The notes: a model not told the origin generated them from the letters alone. A stretch of DNA of 64,000 nt from Neocallimastix lanati (nom. inval.) (GCA_016946835.1 JACVTC010000018.1:1273501-1337500), one strand, 5' to 3'; counted from the first letter of the stretch, positions 22,431 to 34,584 are shown. Program-made: numbers and translations.

Positions 22431-23686
22431 CGGATCCTATACTATCATTTCCGGATTTTTCCAAACCATTTATTGTAAGAACAGATGCCTCTAGGAGTGG
22501 AATTGGTGGTGTACTTTTGCAAAAGGAAGAGGATGGATTAGAGCACCCAATATATTGCGTAAGTCGTTCCTTAAAACCAGCGGAAGAAAATTATCCAATT
22601 ACGGACCTTGAAGGACTAGCAATAATTTACTGCTTAAAGAAATTTAGGGAATACATAGTAAGTAACAAAAATATAACAAATTTCATAACTGATCACCAAC
22701 CATTATTAGGATTTTTTTTAAAAAGCATACCAGTTAAAGGAAGGCATATCAGGTGGATTGAAGAATTTAACAAATACAACATAAAATTAAAGTACGAAAG
22801 AGGAAAAGGAAATATTTTCGCAGATGCCTTGTCTAGACTACCATCTAAGAATAATGAAGGAATAATAAACAGTATTAATGCCATACTTAGTGAAATAAAT
22901 CCAAAAGACTTAGATCTACCAGAAGGTATAAGAAAATATTTTAGTAAAAACTATCAAATAATAAACAATACTTTATATTATAAAAGAAATAATATGTATT
23001 TGAAAGTTATCGTTAGAGATGAAGATAAGAAAAACATAATAGATAGAGCACATAACGTCGGCCACGAAGGAGCTGAAAAAACAACTCTTAGAATATTACA
23101 ATCGTATTATTGGCCTGGAATCTGGAGCGATGTTAAAATGTGGGTAAAGTCTTGCCATAGGTGTCAACTCTTCAGGCCAAAACCAATCGCTAAAAATACT
23201 GATGACCATATAACACCAGTAGAAAGGCCGTTCACCAGAGTGGGATTGGATATTGTTGGACCATTACCAACAACGAAACAAGGTAACAATTATATTATAA
23301 CTTTAGTAGATTACTTTACTAAATGGCCTGAAGCAAAGGCTATACCAGATATTAGATCAGATCAAGTTATCAAATTTTTGACAGAAGTTATAGCACGTCA
23401 TGGACCACCGGAATTAATAATCACAGACAGTGGAAGTTCGTTTATTTCAGATATAACAAAGATGATGATAGATCTTTATGGATCATGGGTTTATTTTGTT
23501 TCACCTCACCACCCCCCATCAAACGGAATGATCGAAAACAGGAACAGAGAAATTGGGAAGATATTGAGACTTTTACTGGAGAATGAAAAGGAATGGGATG
23601 AATGCCTACCATCAGTATTATGGGCACTAAGAACAACAAAGAGTAAAAAAACAAAATTCAGTAGTTTCGAGTTATTATATGGATGA
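22362..23686 (+). pseudogene. pol: Element E Pol, part 3: RNase H and integrase core
   Basis: RNase H: VRTDASRSGIGG, TDLEGLA, TDHQPLLG and ADALSR, all four acidic residues present. Integrase: zinc-binding HNVGHEG with CHRCQ, then GLDIVGPLP, TDSGSSF and MIENRNREIG (D,D,E). It ends at an in-frame TGA (23684-23686) directly after ELLYG; the equivalent codon in A/C and B is Arg (YGRED), so this is a nonsense change of an Arg codon. Confidence 0.87.
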
Positions 23687-24055
23687 ACAGATACATGGCC
23701 AATGGAGATAATGTTTCCGGATATACATCAGGAAGAAGGAGAAAGTGAGGAAGAATTTAACTTTAGGAGATTTTTGAGACATTATAAGTGGGTAAAGGAA
23801 GCAATCGAATATTCAGAATATGCAAATAAATATTGGGAACACAGGATCGGATTTTCAAAAGCATTGAAAAGAAAATATAAAGTTGGAGATTACGTTATGA
23901 TTAAATTAATAAATAGATCAAAATTAGACCCATACTTTTACGGACCATTTAAAGTAGTTAGAAAACCAATATTTAATACAGTAGTTTTGGAAGATCCCCA
24001 AACAGGAAAATTATTACCAAGAAATGTTCATATTAAAAATATTTTTTCCTTATAA
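23687..24055 (+). pseudogene. pol: Element E Pol, part 4: integrase C-terminus
   Basis: In the same frame as part 3, after the TGA. It contains FLRHYKWVKEA, ANKYWEHR, YKVGDYVMIK and LDPYFYGPFKVV (GPY/F-like module), ending with NVHIKNIFSL and TAA. Homologous to the Pol C-termini of families A/C and B. No chromodomain. Confidence 0.85.
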
Positions 24056-24103
24056 TATTAGAGAAGAAAATTTTAATACTTCAAGAGACGAAGTATCATT
24101 TTA

Positions 24104-24116
24104 AGCATGGAGGACT
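24104..24116 (+). other. Polypurine tract of element E
   Basis: AGCATGGAGGACT lies directly before the 3' LTR, where plus-strand DNA synthesis is primed. Confidence 0.75.
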
Positions 24117-24738
24117 TGATAAAGGATTAAATTATAAATCAATAAAACATTATATTATTGAAAATGAATAAAATTATTAAACAAAATAAAATAAATCATA
24201 TTACCATCTAAACAATAACTATAAATTAATTAATAATAATAAAAGTAAATATTTTAAATAAATAATATAAATAAATTAAATTGTTAAAATAATTAAAATT
24301 ATTAAATATTAAATATTTTATTTTAAAGAACAATGTAATTTTGATAATAAAAATTAAAAATGTTATATTATAAAAATCTTAATGTTAACTTAAGTTTAAA
24401 AATAATGATAATTGTTTAAAAATAATAATTAGATAGTTTTATTTTAAAATCTTTAATTTAAAAGAAAAATATATAAACTTGTAAAAATAATCTCAAATTT
24501 AAAGAAACAGAATTAATAAAAAAAAAAAAAAAATAATTAATTTCTCAAAAATTATTAATTTAAAATTTTATTATCTTTTAACTTAAAAGAAATTTGCTTT
24601 TTTTTTTTTTATAAGTTTAAGATATTTTGTGTTTTAATAAAATTTTAATTTATTGATTATAAAACATTTAATTTTGTTATACTTATTATCACTTTTAGAA
24701 ATTAAATTCTAAATTAAGATAATAAGCAAACTATAACA
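24117..24738 (+). repeat. 3' LTR of element E (622 bp)
   Basis: Same ends and length as the 5' LTR. Its last three bases (ACA) are part of the ACAAC duplicated when solo LTR K inserted. Confidence 0.93.
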
Positions 24739-24740
24739 AC

Positions 24741-25135
24741 TGTAAATATATTATCAATATCAAACTTATATTAATACTATTACATATTCATATTAATAAT
24801 TAATATTTTAATAATTAATTATTTTATATAAATACATGTTTAAATTCTTTTGATTAATCCTTTGTAGGATTATTGTAATTTAAATTATAGTAATAATTAT
24901 ATAAAATAATAATGTAATAAAATATTATTAAAATTAAATAAAATTTATATTTTAAATAAAAACTTAATTATAAAATTTACTAATAACAATATGTTTAAAT
25001 AAGAGTAAAATTAAATAATTAATTAATTACTATAATTTGGCATCTTGACCTAATCGTTAAGACCAAATTATCTTAAAACTTTGACAATTGTAGAAAAGGG
25101 TTAAATTTAATTAAGTTTAAATTTAATTCTTTACA
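24741..25135 (-). repeat. Solo LTR K (395 bp), TSD ACAAC
   Basis: Ends TGTAAA/TTTACA are inverted. ACAAC flanks both sides (24736-24740 and 25136-25140), the left copy overlapping the end of element E. It is the inverted relative of the LTR relic at 9793-10175. It contains the small hairpin AATCC/GGATT around TTTGTA. Strand is assigned from that relation and is uncertain. Confidence 0.9.
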
Positions 25136-25142
25136 ACAACAT

Positions 25143-25891
25143 TGATAAATTTTAGAAATTATCTTAATTTTAATATAGAATTAAAAAGTGATAATTTCAA
25201 TTTATTTTAATAATAACTGTATAAGTTATTTATGAATTAAAAATGTTTTATTAAAAATAACACTAAAAATTGATTTATTAGAACACTTGTTTTCTAATAT
25301 TTAATTTTATAAATCTTTTATTAAAATTTATTAAACATTATAAAATTTAAAGTGATTATTAAAATTATAAAATTAATTAATAATAATAATAATTATAATA
25401 ATATTTACATGAAATATTTACAAGTATTTATATTTTTCTTTAAAATTAAACTATTTATAATTAATAAATAAAAAGAATAATTAAATAAAATAAAAGTAAT
25501 AAAATTAATAATAAAATAAATATTTAATAATAAAATAAATAAATTTGTTTATTATAAAAATAATTAAAAATATTTTGTTATTTAAATTAATAAATTTTGT
25601 TATTATAAAATTATTATTTAATTATAAAATTAATTATAAAAATTATTATAAAACTAATTATTAAAACTAATTATTTTATTTTAAATTTAATCTTAATATT
25701 TTTATTTTGAAAAATATATAATATTTCTTTCATATCTGAGTATTAATGTAATTTTTAAGTGTAATTTATTTGTTTTAATTAATTAATTAATTTTTTTTTT
25801 ATTTTATTAAATTATTATTAAACTTTGCTAAGGTTAGTTTTGATTTTATGTATAATAAATTTTCAAGATTTATTAACTTTGTTATTTATCA
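25143..25891 (-). repeat. Solo LTR G (749 bp), TSD ACAT
   Basis: Inverted ends TGATAAA/TTTATCA. ACAT precedes it (25139-25142). To the right the ancestral ACAT is split by later insertions: AC at 25892-25893 and AT after LTR I. It is the inverted copy of 5066-5834, and the promoter-like motif reads on the minus strand (about 25412-25437). Confidence 0.88.
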
Positions 25892-25893
25892 AC

Positions 25894-26862
25894 TGTAATA
25901 ATCATACTAAGTTCTATTACTAGATATGATTATTAACTTCAACTTAATGACTAATTCATTAAGTTGAGAAATAAAATAAAAATAAAAGTTTTACCTAAAA
26001 AGAGAGTTTATTATAAAATTAATTATAATAACAACACAAAAAGTAAAAGAAGGAATATTTAAATAAATTTGGTTAAAATATGTTTTTGAATAAAATGTTT
26101 TATTAATTTATTAAAGTTTAAAATATAAAATTGCTATTATTATAACTATATTTTTATAATAATAACTCTTGATTTCTTAAAGGGAAATCAATAGCCTTAT
26201 TTATATTTTTTTATAGAAATAAGGTTAAATAAAAAGGTTTTCTAATCTTAAAAAATATCTTATCTAGAAAAAGATTAGAAGAAAAAACTAGATAAGTTTT
26301 TTGATCGATATTCTATTCATATCGATCATCGTATATATTAAGTAAAACCAAATATATTATTTTATATTTGGATAAAACCTTAATATATCGATTTCCTAAA
26401 TTTTAATTTAGATCATCTAATAAAAGGAAAAATCAATAATAACCGGAATGATCTAAATTATTCTATCTTTCTAAATATTATTTTTAAAATCTAATCTAAA
26501 CTTATTAACATAAAACTATCTTTAAATTAGAATACAGAATTATAAAAAATACAGAAACTTATTAATTGTTCTTTTAAATGTACAATGTAAAAAATAAATA
26601 AAACTAATGTTTACATTAACTTGATAATTAAATGAATAACTAAATAAAATTAATAATATTAATAAGTGTACATATAATAATTATTTAAATAAATTTTCTA
26701 ATATTATTTAAGTGTATGAATAATTACAATTATAATAAATTTGATAATAATATCTCAATGTTGGAATTAATTATAATTTAAATAAATTTATAATTATTAT
26801 CAATAATTATAAAGACTAAGAAATAATAATTATTTATTAGTAAATAATTATTATTTCTTACA
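25894..26862. repeat. Solo LTR H (969 bp), TSD TCAAC
   Basis: Ends TGTAA/TTACA. TCAAC flanks both sides (25889-25893 and 26863-26867); the left copy covers the last three bases of LTR G. The interior has a hairpin-rich block with CTAGAAAAAGATTAG and ATATCGATCATCG that is shared with LTR I and the tRNA downstream region. No coding content. Confidence 0.88.
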
Positions 26863-27846
26863 TCAACTGTAATAGCTATACTAAAACTAAAATTAATTAA
26901 TATAACTATTATCTACAATTTTAATATTATTTTTACATAATATTAAAATTGAGAAAATAAAATTAAAAAAAATAAAAATTATACTTAATTATACAGAGTT
27001 TATTATAAGTAAATATAACAAACAATAACTAAGCAACGGCAGAATAGTAGTTGAAAATATTCTTTTAAAAAAAAAAAAAACCTTTTATGATTAATAACAG
27101 TTTTTTTTGATATATAAAAAAAATTTATTTTATTTGTTATTATTTATTATATTTTCTTAAAATAATAACTCTTGATTTCTCAAAGAGAATTCAAGAGTCC
27201 TATTTATATTTTTTTAAAAAATTAATCGGTTAAATAAATTTATTTTCTAATCTTAACAAAAAATCTATTTAGGAAAAGATTAGAAGAAAAACCTAAATAG
27301 TTTTTCGATCAATATTCTAATCATATTGATCATCGTATAATTAAAGAAAACCTATTTGTTAGGAAAAACATTAATTACCGATTTTCTAATTAATTATAAA
27401 ATATTAAATATTGATAGGATAGGAATTAATGAAAAAAAAAGTTTTTTTTTTTTTTTTTTTTTCATTTAAAAAATAAAGATTAAATAATATGATAGATTAG
27501 ATACATTTATAGTTTATAATACATTATAAAATACATAATTCATTTTAATTAAAATAACTAATATTTTTATGGTAAAATATTAAATACAAATTTACATAAT
27601 TTTTTGTAAAAATTCTATTTAAATGAATAATAATAATAAGTAAATAAATTTTATATTATTTATATAAATGTATAAAATTATAATATATAAATAAATTTAA
27701 ATCAATATATGAAAATATAACTATTAAATAAATTTATAAGTTAAAATCAATGAATATATTAATTATTATTTAAATAAATAATTATTTAAAAATAATTATT
27801 ATTTTATAAATAATTATAAAATATTAATGATTTTTCATTAATTATA

Positions 27847-28364
27847 TGTTAAGATAATATTTGGTTTTGATATAACTTGGTTGGAATGCTATAAACTAAT
27901 AACTTCCTTATGATAATTAAATTTTATTTTATCAGTATTATTATAGAATTTTATTATATTTTTTTTTTATTATTTTATTTGATTTTATTTAATAATATTT
28001 TTTTAATGAATGAAGTTATCAGATTATTAAAATATTAATAATCTTACGAAGATTATTTAAAACATTTAATTCACTATTCTTTTATACATAAAAATAAACA
28101 ATTAAAAAGTTATATAATAATAAATAAAATAATAAACAATAGTTTAAAAAGTTAGATAATAATAAATAAAAAATAAACAATTAATTATACTTTAAAAAGT
28201 ATAAATTATATTCAACAATTTTATTATTATTATTATTATTTAATAATAATAAATAATATATATTTATATTGTAAAAGGATTTTGAGGCGTATGATCATAC
28301 TAAATAATGATTAATTTGTTATGGTAATGAGGCTTATATAGCTCATCGAGTTATATCCTTTACA
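27847..28364 (-). repeat. 3' LTR of chromovirus F (518 bp)
   Basis: Same length and ends as 33665-34182. On the minus strand the purine tract TTGGGGAGGACA (plus 28365-28376) precedes it. Confidence 0.93.
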
Positions 28365-28867
28365 ATGTCCTCCCCAAGAATTCGTATTCCAGACGAAATT
28401 CAAGGAAATAAGGTTATTTTTGAAATTTCACTTGAACGAAAGTTCAATTGGCCATGTGAAAATATCAAAAATATTTGAAATTAAAAAATGTTAAATATAA
28501 TTAAAGTAAAAATATAAATAAAGTATAAAATATAAATAAATAATAATTTAAAATAATATATAGTAAAAAATAAAAAAAAAAAATTTAAAAGTTAAAATTT
28601 TTACATTTTGGAAATCAAATTTATATAATAAATTATTAATAATTATTAATAAAAATTTTAATAATAAAATTATTATAGGAAAATTATAAAAATTCATTAT
28701 AAAATATTTTATATGAAAATTAATAAAAATAAAATAAAAAAAAATTAAAAAATAAATAATTTATATCAAATTATTAATAAAATTAATAAAATAATTAAAT
28801 ATATAATATTTGAAATATAAAGAAAAATAATTATTGATATATATAATATAAATATTATAATAATTAT
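28365..28867 (-). other. 3' untranslated region of chromovirus F
   Basis: About 500 bp between the pol stop and the LTR. The LTR-proximal 100 bp is richer in G+C and holds the polypurine tract and a tight hairpin TTGAAC/GTTCAA with a 4-nt loop (about 28433-28448). The remainder is AT-only simple sequence. No gene seen. Confidence 0.6.
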
Positions 28868-30856
28868 TTAATAATTATATGGGATAGAAATGGGTCTTCT
28901 GTTATTTTGAATATATTTAAGGAATATTTTTTGATTTCTTAGATTGTCTTCAACTTCAGAAGAAGGTACCCAATTATAAGAAGTACGATATTTATAACGT
29001 ACTTTATACTCGTATTGTTTTTTCTTATAATTAGTACGGAAATCTGCAATTTCAATTATATCTTTAATAGATTCGGGATCTCTTGATCTATTTTCAAACT
29101 TCTCAGGTACAGGGATAAAAGGTTCTAATTCTGAAACATGGAATACATTATGGTGTTTTGGGAATGGAGAATTTTTTAAGTCAATTTCATAATTATTATT
29201 ATGAAGCACATTGGTAATCTTATAAGGACCATATTTGCAAGGTGCGAGTTTTGAGCTGGATTCGAGGTTCAAAGAAGGAGGAGCTTGGATCCAAACAAGA
29301 TCATCAATTTCATAAGAGGGAGCGTTCATTCTCTTCTTGTCGGCAGCGCACTTATATAATTCTTGGGACCGGGGAAGGACCTCTTTAATGTGGTTGAATC
29401 CTTCGGCGACTTTCTGAATTGTTTTATGGTTAATGTTGGAAATTGGAAGTAGTGAATACTCATCTATATATGGGTGAAAACCATAATTGATGAAAAATGG
29501 TGATTCATTAGTGGAAGGATGAACAGAATTATTGTAGGCAAATTTGGCGAGGGGTAAGAAGTCAATCCAATCATCATGATAAAAAGATCTTGAGAAACAG
29601 CGGAGGTACTGTTCAATATATGAGTTACAGCGTTCGACTTGTCCGACTGTTTGATGGTGGTCAGTAGTTGTAAATTGAGTACCTCTATCAGTGATAATAT
29701 CATAAGGTAAACCATGAAGCCTATAGATATTGTTAATAAAAGCTTTAGCTGACTGAGAGGAATTAGGAATGTCTTTAAAAGGCATGAGGTGTATCATTTT
29801 CGAAAAACGATAAACTACTACCATGATAACAGTGTAACCTTTAGATGGGGGAAGGTTACAAAGAAAATCAATCTCAATCGATTTCCAGGGTCGTTCAGGG
29901 ATTTCGAGTGGTTGTAGTAACCCATATTGACGGTGTCTGAACTTCTTATTTCTCATACAAGTTTCACATGATTGAATGAAACTTTTAACATCTTCTTCCA
30001 TTTTTGGCCACCAGAAATTACGGGAGATCAATTCCAAAGTTCTTCTTACACCCAAATGTCCAGCAGCAGGTTTGTTATGGTAGCGAGTGAGGATGTCTAA
30101 ACGAAGCTTTTCAGGAATATAAATCAAGTTATTATATAATATTAAGTTATTTTCAATCTTAAACTTATTCATTTTCCTGAAAGGTTTATAAGGGTAATTT
30201 TGAGATACGTTATTGGGAGAAAAGTAGATACGAAGGTCATCTGCGAGTTTATCATCCTTTAAGTTTTCAATTATAGAATTGAGAAGGTCACTAGCAATGC
30301 TAATTAAGCAAGTTATTTCTTTAATATTTTTGCTATCTAAAATAAATTCAGGGGTATCTTCAATATCTTCACTTTCATAATCGGGTCTACGTGATAGTGA
30401 ATCAGGCTTACCATTTTTGCATCCTTGGCGATAGCTGAGTTCAAAGTCGTACTCCTGGAAGAATAGATGCCAACGATGTTGTCTTTGATTACCTATCTTT
30501 CCTCCAAGAGTGTATAGAAGATTCTTATGGTCGGTGAAGACTTTGATTTTGAACTTAGCACCCAATAAGAGATGACGCCAGGTAGAGAAAGCATCCTTAA
30601 TAGCTAGAAGTTCCTTGTCGGTGATAGAATAATTTAACTCAGCGTTGTTAAGACTTCTAGAAAAATAAGCTACAGGATGTAATCGGTTTTCATTATTATA
30701 TTGAGAAAGAACTGCACCAATAGCAAAACTACTGGCATCACATTCTACTATGAAAGGTTTAGTAGTATCAGGATGTAATAGGATAGGAGAGCTGGTTAAT
30801 CTCTTTTTCAAGATTGAAAAAGCATAGTCACATTCAGTAGACCAAACAAATTTTTT
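28868..30856 (-). pseudogene. pol: Chromovirus F Pol, part 2: RNase H, integrase, chromodomain
   Basis: In the same frame as part 1 after a TGA. From the Met at 30811: RNase H with VECDASS (Asp25), TDKELLA (Glu67), TDHKNLL (Asp94) and DSLSRR; integrase zinc site HNKPAAGHLG with CETCMRNK; IEIDFLCNLPPS, ITDRGTQF and QVERCN supply D,D,E. About 20 residues normally found between TDRGTQF and the HHQT motif are missing, and VVVYRFSKM has Tyr where the family normally has Asp. The C-terminus (DIIEIADFR, YKVRYKYR, NWVPSSEVED) is a chromodomain. Probably inactive. Confidence 0.9.
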
Positions 30857-32392
30857 TCATTTCTTCGTAAGAGCGTGCAAAGGCTTGGCAATAGCGGCAA
30901 AATTCTTCACAAATCTTCTATAATAATTACATAGACCCATGAAACGTTGAACATCCTTAACGCAATTAGGAACAGGCCATTCTTCTATAGATTTAATTTT
31001 CTTAGTATCTGTTGAAATACCAGAACCAGTGATTATATGTCCTAAGAATTCGACTTTGTCTTTATCAAATTCGCATTTAGACAACTTCGCAAATAGATTA
31101 TTATCCAAAAGAGTTTTTAAAACACTACGTACTGTTTTATGATGTTCTTCGAGGGAGCTGGAATAAATTAAAATATCATCAAGGTAGAGAATAACTGATT
31201 TCTCTAAAAAGGGGCGAAGAACAGAGTTAATAAATGATTGGAAAACGGCTGGCGCGTTTTTCAATCCAAAAGGCATAACGAGATACTCGTAATGGCCATA
31301 TTTAGTACGGAAGGCTGTTTTATATTCATCACCTTCCTTAATACGAATAAGATTATATGCAGAACGCAAATCTAATTTTGTAAAATATTTTGCTCCCTTA
31401 ACACGATCAATAATATCGTTGATAAGTGGTAACGGATATGAATTTCTAACCGTAACCTCGTTTAACTTTTTATAATCAACGCATAAACGTAAAGAACCGT
31501 CTTTCTTTTTCTGAAATAGAACAGGGTAACCAGCAGGTGAACATGATTCCCTAATAAAACCTTTTTCTCGGTTTTCTTTAATATATTCCTGTAATACTTC
31601 AGATTCATCAAGGGTAAGCGGATAAATCGGACCGTAATGTAAAGTGGCGCCTTCTTTTAATATAATTTCGCAATCCGTTGGGCGATGAGGGGGTAGCTTA
31701 TCAACTTCCTTCTTACTAAAGACAGTTGCTAGATCTCTATATTGTTCTGGGATATCTTCAATATTAGGTTCCTCAGAATTAGTATTGTCCTTTTGGGAAA
31801 GAAAAGAATAAATTAAAAGATGATAATTGAAAAATTCACCAAAATAATTATTAAATGAACTTTTCTTTTCCGAGAATGTTTTAATGATTTTTGATTTAAA
31901 ATCTTTAAGATTTAAAGTCGAATATAAATAATTTTTTTCGTAATTATAGTGGATTTTATAAGATTTCATATAATGAATTCCAAAAAGTAAATCCACTGGA
32001 ATATTATCTGTAACTAGAAAATTTAATTTCCGTTGGATGAGGTAAAATTTGTTATTGATACATATTTTATGTTGGAATTTCAAAGGTACAAATTTAAGAA
32101 TAGAATCAATATCCCCACTTATTCCTTTTATAAGAACTTTCTTTTTAAGTGTTTGTGTTTTTAAATTTAACTTTGAAACCAAATTAGAAGAAATAAAATT
32201 ACAAAAGGACCCACAATCTAGCATTGATTTAACTTGAGTTTTAATAATTTTATTTTTAATATTCTTAATTGGTACAAAGGAATTGAAAAGGAAAAAGGAA
32301 TTGGGTAGGTTATGATCTAATGTTGGAAAATTATATTGGATGACATTGGTAGGATGATGGGACTTCAAAAGAAGTCCATTGTTTAGTTTTTT
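30857..32392 (-). pseudogene. pol: Chromovirus F Pol, part 1: protease and reverse transcriptase
   Basis: Expressed by -1 frameshift from gag; the first codons overlap the hairpin. Contains a retropepsin-like MLDCGSFCNFIS (D-C-G in place of D-S/T-G), then RT with KDGSLRLCVDYKKLN, LDLRSAYNLIRI, MPFGLKNAPAVFQ, LYLDDILIYSS (YxDD form) and FMGLCNYYRRFV. It ends HALTKK and TGA (30857-30859); the frame then continues KKFVWSTECDYAF into RNase H. A Trp codon changed to TGA would explain this single nonsense break. Confidence 0.9.
32360..32392 (-). promoter_or_regulatory. -1 frameshift signal of chromovirus F (AAAAAAC plus hairpin)
   Basis: On the minus strand gag ends tcA AAA AAC TAA, so A AAA AAC (plus 32386-32392) is a canonical slippery heptamer in register. 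An 8-nt spacer is followed by a perfect hairpin GGACTTC-TTTT-GAAGTCC (plus 32360-32377, 7 bp). Pol is in the -1 frame (KKLNNGLLL). Confidence 0.9.
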
Positions 32393-33651
32393 GAATTAAT
32401 CTTCTTAACTTCGGTAATATGATTATTATTATTATTATTGTTATTACTGAAGTTATTTTTTGATTTATTATAAAAGTTATTATTTCTGCTAAAGTTATTA
32501 TTATCATTATTTTTATTTTTGTTATTATTATTAGAACGGGAATGTGTGTTTCTTTTATTATCGTTTTTATAACCTGAAAGTTGATTTATCTTATTCTTAG
32601 CATCTTGAGAAGCTTCGATTAAAATACATTTAGTAGTTATTTCTTCTAACTTATCGGGAAATTTGTCCATTTTATTGATTTCTTCTTTAAATTTAGGGTG
32701 TAGGCCATTATAGAAAAATAATACTAATGGCTCTTCTGCCCAACCTAAGTCAGTAGTTAATTTACGAAAAGAATCAATATAATCATTGATTTTTCCATAA
32801 GAATGTTTTATATTGATTAAATTGATCTTTTTTAATTTTTTGCTCACAAAGTCGGGGAATGCTTCTTTTAGTTCTTTCAAAAGTAGATTTAGAGAAATGG
32901 GAGATGTTCCTGCTGGATATTTATTTTGATACCAACTTCTTGCGGCTTCCCTTAATCTGGATTGAACGAAATTTATTTTTGACTCCTCAGGCCAAAACTT
33001 ACAAGGATAGGTCTTAAATGTATCACCACAGAGTTGACAAAAGAGCTCTGTTTCCGATACATCTCCAGTAAATAACCCAGGATCAGGGACTTGTGGAACA
33101 TTACCAGAAAAAGTAGTTCTCATGATAACATCGTGATCGTTATCATATCTAGTTGTAGTTGATGCATTATCATCAACACCAACTTGAGGATTTTGAATTG
33201 AAGCATCCGAAAATGAAGGAATAGGATTTCTAACATTATTTATTGAAGTAGATGCGTTAGAAGCGTCTCCTTTTTGAGAAAGTATTTGAAGCTCCTTTTT
33301 AAAATATAAAGTTGCATTTTTTAAAGAGTTTAAAGAAGATATTATATCAGCATGTGCGCGATTATAAGAACCAAACTCCTTCATTATTTCTTCATGATAT
33401 CGTTGGAGATCTTCTTTAGAGACGAAGTTTTCATTTACACCTGAAACTATGTTAGAGCAAACTTCAGACGTTTCATTTCTCAACTGATCTACACTTCCAG
33501 CTAAAGTTGCACAAGCTTGTGAAGCTTCCGTTCTTAATTGTTCAACCGAGTTTTCTTGATTTATATCCATCTCTTCTTCGTCAGACTTGTCAGAATAAAC
33601 ACCAGATTTCCTTAGACCAAATTTCGGCATTCCAAGGAAGTTATTAAACAA
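32383..33651 (-). CDS. gag: Gag of chromovirus F
   Basis: 422-residue capsid polyprotein, intact. Residues 1-130 are charged and heptad-like (SVEQLRTEASQACATLAGS, KEDLQRYHEEIMKEF), probably coiled coil. Residues 185-345 are the Ty3-type capsid domain (PDPGLFTGD, WPEESKINFVQSRLREAA, IDSFRKLTTDLGW). The Asn-rich C-terminus (about 365-415) has no CCHC knuckle, unlike families A/C and B. The protein ends KKINSKN on the slippery site. Met at 33649-33651 is the first in the frame and lies near the 5' LTR. Confidence 0.9.
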   Translation of the reverse strand: MFNNFLGMPKFGLRKSGVYSDKSDEEEMDINQENSVEQLRTEASQACATLAGSVDQLRNETSEVCSNIVSGVNENFVSKEDLQRYHEEIMKEFGSYNRAHADIISSLNSLKNATLYFKKELQILSQKGDASNASTSINNVRNPIPSFSDASIQNPQVGVDDNASTTTRYDNDHDVIMRTTFSGNVPQVPDPGLFTGDVSETELFCQLCGDTFKTYPCKFWPEESKINFVQSRLREAARSWYQNKYPAGTSPISLNLLLKELKEAFPDFVSKKLKKINLINIKHSYGKINDYIDSFRKLTTDLGWAEEPLVLFFYNGLHPKFKEEINKMDKFPDKLEEITTKCILIEASQDAKNKINQLSGYKNDNKRNTHSRSNNNNKNKNNDNNNFSRNNNFYNKSKNNFSNNNNNNNNHITEVKKINSKN

Positions 33652-33664
33652 CTGGTAAGATTAT

Positions 33665-34182
33665 TGTTAAGATTATATTTGGTTTTGATATAACTTGGTT
33701 GGAATGCTATAAACTAATAACTTCCTTATGATAATTAAATTTTATTTTATCAGTATTATTATAGAATTTTATTATATTTTTATTTTATTATTTTATTTGA
33801 TTTTATTTAATAATATTTTTATAATGAATGAAGTTATCAGATTATTAAAATATTAATAATCTTACGAAGATTATTTAAAACATTTAATTCACTATTCTTT
33901 TATACATAAAAATAAACAATTAAAAAGTTATATAATAATAAATAAAATAATAAACAATAGTTTAAAAAGTTAGATAATAATAAATAAAAAATAAACAATT
34001 AATTATACTTTAAAAAGTATAAATTATATTCAACAATTTTATTATTATTATTATTATTTAATAATAATAAATAATATATATTTATATTGTAAAAGGATTT
34101 TGAGGCGTATGATCATACTAAATAATGATTAATTTGTTATGGTAATGAGGCTTATATAGCTCATCGAGTTATATCCTTTACA
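33665..34182 (-). repeat. 5' LTR of chromovirus F (518 bp)
   Basis: Pairs with 27847-28364. The gag start is only about 14 bp from its inner end, so almost no leader separates LTR and gag, and no TGG-type primer site is seen there. Chromoviruses can self-prime in related families, but I cannot show that here. Confidence 0.9.
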
Positions 34183-34237
34183 TTATAAGAAATATTAATT
34201 ATTCATTATTGAATAATTATGATTTCTTTCATCAACA

Positions 34238-34538
34238 TGTTAAGGTTTTAGAGAATTAAATAAAAATAAAGTAAAGAAACACAAATTTTATTTATTTATT
34301 TATTATTTTTATTTATAAATTTATTTGATTTTATTTTTGGTGATATTTAAAAATTAGTAGCAAAATTTACAACTATTTATACTTTTTTCAAAGCATAAAA
34401 GTTGTTCTTGCCACTAAATTACATTTTATTTATTTTTTTTTTTATAAAAACTATTAAATTTAAATTGATTTTTATAATTAATTATATAAAATTTAATTAT
34501 AACAATATAAATAAAATACATTTATAATATTAATAAAA

Positions 34539-34584
<46 letters not shown>

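Larger units (their letters stand above)
27847..34182 (-). mobile_element. Ty3/gypsy chromovirus F, TSD TTATA
   Basis: 6.3-kb element with two 518-bp LTRs (TGTTAAGAT to CCTTTACA) that differ at about three bases, gag, a -1 frameshift signal and pol ending in a chromodomain. TTATA flanks it (27842-27846 and 34183-34187). It sits inside solo LTR I rather than at the tRNA-proximal site, fitting a different target preference (chromodomains of this family are known to guide integration to modified chromatin). One TGA in pol, a deletion in integrase and a substitution near it make this copy defective. Confidence 0.95.
26868..34231. repeat. Solo LTR I (about 1.02 kb), TSD TCAAC, split by element F
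   Basis: Starts TGTAATAGCTATAC and ends TTTCTTTCA; TCAAC on both sides (26863-26867 and 34232-34236). Without chromovirus F and one copy of its TSD the LTR is about 1023 bp and aligns along its length with H (shared CTCTTGATTTCT, TCTAATCTTA and GATCATCGTAT blocks). A poly-T run sits near 27441-27462. Confidence 0.87.
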
